Shown here: positions 55,440 to 64,000 of the stretch, piece after piece
Position numbering within the stretch: position 1 is the stretch's first letter
Layout: each line of letters opens with the position of its first letter
NCBI RefSeq assembly: GCF_051622035.1
Contig: NC_135358.1
Location: 436,501 to 500,500, forward strand
Reading direction: 5' to 3'
Source of the DNA: Arctopsyche grandis
Taxonomy: Eukaryota > Arthropoda > Insecta > Trichoptera > Hydropsychidae
Length of the DNA: 64,000 nucleotides
The notes under the pieces: generated by a model
What the model saw: the letters and a program-made list of their open reading frames with translations, nothing else
The model's database searches: none
Told to the model about the DNA's origin: nothing
Position numbers and translations under genes: made by a program

Positions 55440-56570
55440 CTTGGAGGACAGGATGGTTTCTCTCTATTAGATGTCCTCTGGGCTTCGTTTTGGTACCTAT
55501 CCTTTGGAACATTCTCGTCAATGATATTTTTACAATCACTTTGCCGGAGGGTTGCAGGTTGGTTGCGTACGCTGATGACATCGCGTTATTAACACACGCA
55601 AAGTCCCGTGTTGAGCTGAAATTTAAAGCTACTGCGGCACTTCGCCTTTAGACGATTGGGCCATAATTAACAAACTTTCTTTCTCGCCCTCCAAGTCCAA
55701 GTGCTTACTAATGAAGGGTTCTCTTGTTAGAGCCCCTAATATCAAACTTAGAGACTGTAAGATCAAATTTGTCAACGAGTCCACTTATTTAGGTGTTGTT
55801 CTCGATGTCAGGCTTTCATTCAATGATCGTATTGGGAGAGCATTAGATAAAGCTTAAGTGTCCTTTGGTCGTATTGGTCGCCTTTATGGGTCTAGGTTTC
55901 CATGAAAAACGCTTGGTGTACGATGCTGTGTTTGTGAACTCTTTGATGTAATTATTTGGGGTCATTGTGTCGAATTAATGACGGTCCGTCGTACATTAAA
56001 TAGTGGTCAGCCTTTTCCTCTGATCGCTCTTACACAGGCCTATCGCACTACGTCTACAGACTCACTACAGATTCTCGCGGGTACATTGCCACGGGAAAAT
56101 CTTCGTGATGGGATAGATGATTCCGTCTCGGGCGTTCTTTTCCGTGCTCCCAATCAGTCACATTTCGATTTTGGCGTGGTTTGTAGTCTGTTATTTTAAA
56201 CTTAGATGGGATTGTTCCTCTAAAGGTAGACACACCTATTTGTTTTTTCCGAGGGTCACTTCGCGCCTTGAGCGTGATTGGCTGTCGCCCAGTTTTTGGA
56301 CCAGTAAATTTTTGACTGGTCATGGCCACAACGGAAAGCTTGCATCTATGTGCTTAGTATCTGAATCCTTTTTTCCGTGTTCTTTTCCGGAGCAGGACGC
56401 AGATCACATTTTGTGGTCTTGTCATTTTGTGGTTCTGCTAGACAGAGTCAGGGGTTCTCTCATTGGCGCCCTGCATAGAGGTTGTGATTTCTCGACTTTT
56501 TTTGATTCTCGAGATTCGAGAATCTCATTTTCGAGGACACAAACACCATATGTATATGGGATCTAGGAAT
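55440..56570 (+). pseudogene. R1-like LINE remnant
   Basis: Across shifting frames the sequence reads VLVPILWNILVNDIF, then LPEGCRLVAYADDIALLTHA (catalytic block), then RTLNSGQPFPLIALTQAYRT, and later LTGHGHNGK...ADHILWSCHF with the C-terminal CCHC-like region. That order is typical of R1-clade ORF2. Several stops and frameshifts make it nonfunctional. Confidence 0.7.
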
Positions 56571-56901
56571 GTGTACGGGAGGATATTCAAAGTCAAAGTC
56601 TTTACGTAACTCGTTTAATGTGTTCGCTTCGGGCTCCACCTTTGCTCGAGTGACTCCTCAGGCCTGCAAACTTAAAATATTCTCATTCATACCAATCCTA
56701 CTGTATATTATATCAGGGGTTTATAACTTTATTAGTCATGATGAAAGAAAGATATAGAGAGATACAATAGAACACTGAATAGAAAAAAAAGTAAAATTAT
56801 ATAAAAAAAATATTATAAATGAAGGCATGAAAAGAAAATAAAAATATTCAAAATTAATTTAAAATAGTAAAAATAACAATATGTAACAAAGAATATACAC
56901 G

Positions 56902-57785
56902 TGTAATGAATGGATTTACGCGCGTCTGATGCAGAGGGCGTTATACGTCGTTATTCTTCCAAGAGTCGAGTAATGTAGAAACGTGGACTAACCTTGGGAT
57001 AGTTATATATATGTATATAGTCGGGGAGGTTCCTGACTGCAAGTCGTCTGCGTTGATAACAGCTTCCTCGTGCTCGGGAAACTGGCTCTGCGGTCGTCTT
57101 CTCGTTGAAGCACCGCTGGTCGGGTCACAGCAGTGGGAGGGGGGAGGCAGGAGACAAACTCCGTACTGCCTCGTGTGGACACAAGATGGCGATCTCTGGG
57201 CGTCTCTGAAGACGCTCGGCGGAGATGCTGGAGGTAGGTCTGTCCCGGCTGACGGCTGGATGTAGAGAGGCTCTGCGGTCCTCTGGTCGGTTCTCTCACG
57301 GCTGAGGTTTCTCCGGAAACGGCGTGAGGAATGCAGGGGACGTTGTGCTGGAACTCAGGGGAGGGAGTGATGCTACACTCGACCTCGCGGCGGTTCTTCA
57401 GCACGGATGGTGATGGATCTCTGGGCCCCGTCTCCCCCTGGAGACGTGCACAGGAGAGATCTTTCTTCGACGGGAGATCGCGGGTGAGAGAGCGCGCTCC
57501 ACATGCGCGCGCGCCTATAAGTGCACGGCCTGAGTGCACACTCGACTTGAGCGTCGGGCGGGGCGGAGCGTGCAGCGTTCGTGTCAAACACATATAAACA
57601 GATGCGAGCGTCCTGAGTGGCAGGCCAGCGGCGCGGCGACAACAGCATGCGTGTTTGCACGCAACGCTAAACGCTCCGCTGCACACTTTTCACTCAGGCC
57701 GTGCACTAAGGCTTTTCCCTGGGTGGCCACTCGAAATAAAGGGCGAGTGTTGCCCTATGGGACGATGGGAAAACGTCGCGTTACA
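56902..57785 (+). mobile_element. Solo LTR, family B, copy 2 (884 bp), 4-bp TSD
   Basis: It begins TGTAATGAATGG and ends AAAACGTCGCGTTACA, with CACG duplicated at 56898-56901 and 57786-57789. It aligns with the 36055 copy but carries extra internal sequence, including the 185-bp insertion below. TATA-like CCTATAAG and AATAAAGG are both present. Confidence 0.8.
57522..57706. mobile_element. MITE inserted in LTR-B copy 2
   Basis: The ends TGCACGGCCTGAGTG and CACTCAGGCCGTGCAC are inverted repeats, and TAAG is duplicated at 57518-57521 and 57707-57710. The LTR-B copy at 36055 has a single uninterrupted CCTATAAGGC at this point. The inner sequence also pairs (GCGGAGCG with CGCTCCGC). Confidence 0.7.
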
Positions 57786-57789
57786 CACG

Positions 57790-58507
57790 ATTAAATAAAA
57801 AATCTTTGTTTTATGTGTGTTACAGTGGGGTCATATTTTCACTAGCGTTTTAGTGATATCATAAATTTTCATGCTATTTCGTTGTAACATGTGTATATGT
57901 ACTTACATATATGATGACCGAATAATAACTTACCGGACAAATAATAAAAATACTAACCATCTATACATATTACAATACTTCACAAAATTATTTACGAGTA
58001 AAAAAGTATTATATACAAATCAATCAGTTTATTGAACCAAAACATGTAGTGATAAATTTAAAATATTCTCGATATTTTTGAGATTCTAATAAAGGATTTC
58101 TCGAGATACGAGAATCTCGAATTTTCATAATAAAATATTCTCGAGAAATGAGAATCTCGAAATTTCACAATAATATATTCTCGAGAAACGAGAATAAAAA
58201 TTTCTCGAGAATTCTCGAGCAATCTCGAGACGAGATCACAACGTCTAGCCCTGCATCATGGGGATCTTATAATGAATAAAGCATCGTTTAGAGCTTTCCA
58301 AAAGTTCGCGGAATGCTTTGGGAAGCTGTGTTCCCCTGAATGCTACTACTCCACTTACTTGCAAATTACTTTTGACTTAATGACTTTTTTTATATAATCT
58401 GTGAGTGTGTGTGTGTGTATGAATGTGCGTTTGCTGTTTAAGTGTGTGTATGTATTTGTGGTTTGTGTGTGTGTGTGTGCGTGCGTGTGTGCGTGCGCGT
58501 ATGTATA
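57790..58507. other. Intergenic sequence with TTCTCGAGAA palindromes and a (GT)n tract
   Basis: 58050-58235 is rich in ATTCTCGAGAAA-type palindromes. A GT/GTGC run is at 58405-58500. No gene. Confidence 0.45.
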
Positions 58508-58673
58508 TTTATTTTAATATTAGTATTATTTATTATTAAGTAGCTGGTGGCCGCATTAAAATTATTAATTTTTATTATTAATTTAATTTAAATTATTAAT
58601 TTTATTTTAATTTAATTGGTATCACCAATAATGGTCTGCTTGGTAATTCCGTATCACTATCTATGGATACAGA

Positions 58674-60184
58674 CAGTGGCGGACTGAGATTGAAATCAGT
58701 GCATGCCAGGAGTCAATGGGGGCCCACCCAGGGTAAAAAAAAATTGTCCGCCCCCCCCCCATATAAGAACATTTTCTTCTTTCCATCACGCTAAAAATCA
58801 AGGGTAAAAAATAAATAAAATTTTCAAAAATGGGAATAAACAAATTTAGGTACAAGAAAAATGGCAAAAGCAAAATAGATCCATAAATTACATTGTATAT
58901 TTCGTTTTAACCCTTATCCTAGGTAAATTGAATGCATCCTAAAAAATGCGGCATTAAAACGGCTTTTATTTTCGGTAGAAAACAATCAGGGACGTCATTT
59001 CAGCTTTTTCTTAGGGGGGAGGGCAAGCAAAGATTGGTCAAATTGAATTTTTTTTTAAAAAATCTTTTTTATATCGTAATAAAAATGGAAAATATTCTTT
59101 GTATACACCTTATTGAGTTATAAAATTTGAAAAAAATCAATTTATTTTTGAAAAAATAATTATAAAAAAATATTATATAAAAAGCGAAAAAAGCGCCGCA
59201 GACGAAAATTTTTTTCCAAAAATTTTCACATGGTCAACAAAAATCGACCATCAAACTGAGTCACTAAAAAACTATCAATTAACTTAATTTATACCGACTG
59301 TCTTTTCACTTAAAAACCAAAATGTACTTGCTTCGAAATAATAAAATCTTTTTTTTTTCAAAGCACATAGCAGCGATTATTTTATTAGTTACCCAAAAGT
59401 AACATACATAAGAAATAAACGTAGCATTCATTGATCCATAGTATCTCATTAATAATTAAATTCATAATATTTTCTAAATTCACACTATTCCATAATTTAG
59501 GGGGGTGAGTGCCCCTCTACCTCCCCCCCTCAAATTACGTTCCTGAAAATAATTTATAATATTTTCAATTAATGTTAATCGAAAATCGTGATTTTGGGGA
59601 GGGGGCCCCTATTCTTTATTTCTATATATGTGCATGGATGTGTCTAGATTAGGAATAGATTTTATATTTTGAAACTGTTTAAATTTGTGTATTTAAATCT
59701 TACTATATCGTCGAAGTATAATCAAATGTTATTTTGAAAGTATGAAGTTAATTTAAATCGCTGGTTGATGATGAATCGTCCTATCAAAAATGTTTTAAGC
59801 AATTCAGTTTATATTATTCACGGAAATTTGTTTATTCCCATTTTTATTTCAGTAGGAAGTTGTTACATAGGTATTGGTATATACATAATATTGAGGTTGG
59901 AAATGGGCCCGGCAAAAGGACCCACGCAAATGTTGAAACTTATATTTCGAGCCTAATAACAAAAGTTTACCGATCCTTGGGTTGTTAAAGCAGGTATTAG
60001 TTGTTTGTGTACATCGTAAGAAATTTCTTTTGTTGAAATACGTAAAGTGCAATATCCTATAAATTTTTACACACGTGAAATAGTTAAAAAGTTATTTAAT
60101 TTTACTGAGGGCCCATATTTTCTAACAGATAGTGGGGCCCACATGCCATCGGGCATGTTCGCTTGTATGGCCAGTCCGCCACTG
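58674..60184. mobile_element. Nested hAT pair, second copy, 8-bp TSD
   Basis: The termini CAGTGGCGGACTG and CCAGTCCGCCACTG are flanked by a perfect GATACAGA duplication (58666-58673, 60185-60192). The inner element (58987-59545, CAGGGACGTCATTT to AAATTACGTTCCTG) sits at the same position as in the 5960 copy. It lies between 58508-58555 and 63456-63485, two pieces of one end of a 3321-family hAT element. Confidence 0.85.
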
Positions 60185-60329
60185 GATACAGATATGTTAT
60201 ACGCACATATCTGTTTATATTTATGTTTATGGATTTCTGTATCACTACGTGTTCTTTCTACTGCCAATTTCTATTTACGTTTTACATTTCAATATATACA
60301 TAGTTAGATTGTTAATATTTTTAAATTTA

Positions 60330-63300
60330 TAAATAACAACTTTTTTCTTTTTTTATGTCTTCTAATCGTCTTGTCATCTATTATCAAAATGTTAGAGGTC
60401 TCCGATCTAAATCGGACTCTTTTCTTCAAAATGTATTAGTTAATAATTATGACTCATTCCATAACAATGAATTTTTCGATGCCAGATATTATGTGTTTCG
60501 GCGTGACAGAGACTATTTCCTTCATAACCAAATACAAATACTGGTGGTGTCATCATAGCGGTAAAAAGTGATCTATCCTCTGTCTTACAAAATAGTTGGC
60601 TAACTTCTGCAGAAGACCTTTGGATTACCATTACTACAATTCAAACTAAATATCTGTTCTGTTTACATTCCTCCTGGCAATTCTCATCAAACTCTATTAG
60701 TTACCCATTTAAACAAAGTATCTGACCTAATAACCAATTATCCTGAGGATCAAATCTGCATTTATTTCCTTCCAATTGTATTAACCTTTCTTCTCTTTCC
60801 TTTACTCAATTCTTATCTTACAATAAACTTTATCAATACAATTTTTTATCAAATACTAATAATCGTATTCTTGACCTAGCTATTAGTAGTTTCCCCTTAT
60901 ATATTTCTCGTGCTGACTCTACGCTTATCCATGAAGATTCTCATCATTTATCCTTTTGCACCTCAATAGTTTACAATAAATCTTCACCCTTGAACTATAA
61001 TTATAATAAAACTTTCCTTTTTTGAAAAGCTGACTATGCTACAATTATTCCCATTTTAAGCGATATTAATTGGAATTTACTTTTGTCCAATTTAAATATT
61101 GATTTAGCCTGTAAAAAAAATTACGATTCCTTACAAAATATTATTGAATGCCACGCCCCTTTTACTCTTAAATCTAAGCGTACCAAATATCCCCCTTGGT
61201 TTACATCGTCCCTTATTAAAATAATAAAAGAAAAAAACAAATTCCATAAAAAAATTTAAATTTATTCAAATCTCTCAGATTATCAAAGTTTTTCACTATT
61301 AAGAGCTCGAATTAAAAAATATTCTTTAATCTGCTTCAGAAATTATATTTCTCATATTCCAAATAATATTAAAACTAATCCTAAATCATTTTGGTCATAT
61401 ATAAATTAAAAAAAAAGTGCCGCCTCTTTTTATCCCTCCATAATGTATTATGGAAATAAGTCGGCATCCCATGGTTCTGAGATCTGTAATATTTTTGCTG
61501 ACTATTTTGACTCCACTTTCAATAGTTATTCAACCCTTAACCTTTCTATCTCTAATACAGATACTTCTTCATGTAACTTGTCTACTTTTCATTTTGACGT
61601 ATCTACTATACTGAGTCATATCAGCTCTCTCAATGTTAATCTTGGTGCTGGTTGTGATGGTTTGCCTTATTTTTTACTTGTTAAATGTGCTGTTCCACTA
61701 TCTCTTCCTATAACAATCCTTTACAATCTTTCAATGTCTAACGGTAAATTTCCTGGCTATTGGAAATTTTCTTACATCACGCCTATTTAAAAAAAAGGTG
61801 ATAAGAATCTCACTGAGAATTACCGTCCAATATTCAATCTATCTATCATTTGTAAAATCTTTGAAAAAAATATTTATAAGTTCCTTTTCTCCAATTTCAA
61901 AAAGTACATTATACCTGAACAACATGGTTTTTTTAAGGGGAGTCGGTAGATACTAATCTGCTAAATTTCACTAGTACTCTCACATCTTATATGGATAAAC
62001 GGATTCAAGTTGACGTCGTTTATACTGATTTTTCTAAAGCATTTGATAAAATCAATCAACGCCTATTACTCAATAAGCTTTGGTCCCTCGGAATCCGAGA
62101 AAATCTTTTTCGTTAGATTTCTTCTTACATCTTAAACCGTCATCAAATCACAACTCTAAATGGTTTTAAATCCTCACTTAGACATATTCCTTCCGGAGTC
62201 CCACAAGGATCGCATTTAGGTCCCTTATTCTTTTTACTCTATATTAACGATATTTCAAATATTTTCAAACATTTTTCTATACTCCTGTATGCTGATGATA
62301 CAAAAATTTATAAACCTATATACACTATAGATGATTTTCATAAGCTACAGGAAGATCTGGATAGATTTTCTATATATTGTTTGAATAATGGCCTTTTTAT
62401 TAATCTAGATAAATGCTCTATTTTAAATTTCACTAGAAATAATTCTATCATCACCTATAACTATCAATTAAACATTCAATCCTAAACACATCATCTTCTA
62501 TTAAGGAACTTGGTGTAATACTTAATAACAAACTAAACTTCTTTGAACATATTTCCTTCATTACCAACAATGCATTTAAATCTCTTGGATTCCTACTCCG
62601 CTCAACAAAACCTTTTAATGCTCCTTATGTACTTAATTTACTTTTTTTCCTTTGTAAGGTCTCACCTTGAATTTGCCTCAATTATCTGGTCACCTTTTTA
62701 TTTATCCCATATTAATTGTATTGAAAAAGTCCAACTTAAATTTATTAAATCCTTACGCTATCTTTTTCCTGCATACACCCATATTTAAAAAATCCTATCT
62801 TTCTGTCAGGCGACGACTCACTGATGCTACATTCTTTTTTAATCTCATAAATGGTTTCATTATTTTTCTGATTTACTGAGTAAGGTTGATTTCAGGATCC
62901 CAGTTAGATATTCTAGACACGTTGCACTGTTCTCACTTAATTCCTTCAATACCAATTCCCAAAAATATTCTTATCTGCAGCGTGTTTATCGTATGTTTAA
63001 CGGGGAGCTGAATGAGTTTGATCTGTTCGGTATTTCCTTCAGATCATATATCAATTCAGAACTACCACTAGGAGAATCTTAACCGACTGATCCATTTACT
63101 ATATTATTATTTATTAATTCGAACCAAGCTAGAATAGTTGCTTCGCATTTGTTTTTTTGATGATTAACATTGTTGTAATTGCTAACTGCGATTCTATTTT
63201 TTTTATATTTTATTTTTGTTTTTTATTATTTTTTATTACGTTATTATCTTTAAAACATTTTTATTATTTCTTATTATTTTTAATGTATTGTCATTTTTAT

Positions 63301-63450
63301 TTCTTGCTTCTTAATGTTTAAATTTTTCTTTTTTCTTTCACCTATTTGTGAAAATTCTATAATGGTTTTTTTATCATTATAATTATTATTTTTTGTTAAC
63401 AATTTTGTAAATTTGGAAAGAAAAAACTGTAGATTTTCCTATTAAATAAA
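60330..63450 (+). pseudogene. Decayed jockey/CR1-like LINE, nearly full length
   Basis: Order of recognisable parts: endonuclease start (LVIYYQNVRGLRSK, 60360-60420); linker frames; 61443-61790 with LGAGCDGLPYFLL...GYWKFSYITPI; then ENYRPIFNLSIICKIFEK, VYTDFSKAFDKINQRLLLNK, IPSGVPQGSHLGPLFFLLYI and SILLYADDTKIY (about 62275-62310). A typical 3' region and an AATAAATAAATT tail follow. Many frameshifts and stops (e.g. 60556, 61256, 61788, 62115, 62483) show it is old. It lies inside the split 3321-family hAT end. Confidence 0.75.
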
Positions 63451-63485
63451 TAAATTCCTCTACTGGTCGCACTTGAAAACCACTG

Positions 63486-64000
63486 ATCTAGATAATACAA
63501 TTTCAATAAACGATTTCTTAGAGATTACTGTTATCGCACATTTGCGGATTTACGTAATTTCGTGTATCGTGATTCGAATAATAGACCAAATAAAAATCGA
63601 CGAACAAAAATAAAAAATGTTCTATATTTATTGAAAATTTCCAACATTTTTTTTCCAACTTGTTGCCAATTTTTAATGTTATTGTCGATTGTCGCTTTAA
63701 TGTTTTAAAATGTTGATTTTGACGAATTATTTTCCGGTAATTATCTTTCTAAGTCACATTGGAATTACAGCACTGGATAAATGCCTTCAAAATGTCACTT
63801 ATTTTAAAAGAAGATTGCTTCACTTTCATTTAAATTTAAGTAATACGATCGTGATGTGATTTTCTTCGGTCTTTATTTATTTTATTTTGTCGCTTCCTCT
63901 ATTTCCACTCTCTGTCTCTCTAACTTTTATGTGCTTAAAAATAATTAATATTTAATTAATTTGAATACCTTGTTAATAAATCTGTAATTTTAAATTGTCA
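63486..64000. other. Intergenic sequence, no gene seen
   Basis: AT-rich. No supportable feature to the end of the window. Confidence 0.4.

Noticed and set aside
57003-57686. 227-codon minus-strand frame
   Set aside because: It lies entirely within solo LTR-B copy 2 plus its MITE; copy 1 does not preserve it.
1-64000. CRISPR array, operons, ribosome binding sites, bacterial features
   Set aside because: The introns, SINEs, mariner and insect housekeeping genes show nuclear eukaryotic DNA; tandem repeats here lack unique spacers of regular length.

Overview
The window is AT-rich eukaryotic nuclear DNA from an insect. The genes have short GT-AG introns, and their encoded proteins are ALIX, NDUFA4, SHOC2 and a PERK-type kinase. 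Between them lies a dense mix of hAT elements, irritans-type mariner, Helitrons, non-LTR elements, tRNA-derived SINEs, solo LTRs and TACATACATATG-type simple sequence. A lepidopteran or other holometabolous insect seems likely, but the sequence alone does not settle the order.

Layout. 1-22.4 kb holds no host gene I can support. It is mobile-element territory: two Helitron families, a hAT element with 8-bp target duplications, a nested hAT pair, a SINE, LINE remnants, a ~120-bp tandem array with inverted units, a 1.6-kb foldback element containing a ~390-bp hairpin, and a further foldback. 22.7-29.8 kb is a complete 15-exon ALIX gene (+). Its first intron carries a ~2.1-kb foldback into which an LTR-like element was inserted, and intron 12 carries a complete short Helitron and an LTR fragment. 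32.7-34.1 kb is NDUFA4 (-, three exons), tail-to-tail with ALIX. 38.1-41.5 kb is a 13-exon PERK-like eIF2alpha kinase gene (-). 44.5-46.3 kb is a single-exon, GC-rich SHOC2 (+), divergent from the kinase gene. 46.3-64 kb holds the SHOC2 3' region, a LINE inserted in a Helitron, a mariner with an intact transposase, a pogo/Tigger remnant, hAT and R1-like remnants, a second nested hAT pair, and a decayed jockey/CR1-like LINE.

The four host genes serve separate cellular roles: ESCRT/endosome adaptor, respiratory chain, translational stress kinase, and RAS-RAF scaffold. They do not look like a functional cluster. Two things stand out. First, three copies of one LTR family (LTR-A) each lie about 350-400 bp from the start codon of ALIX, NDUFA4 and SHOC2, in the same relative orientation, and carry heat-shock-element-like arrays. 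Second, the PERK-like gene model has a helical, NEPRO-like N-terminal exon where a signal peptide should be, and no transmembrane segment. All exon models were made by eye from frame, splice sites and remembered homologues; no search was run.
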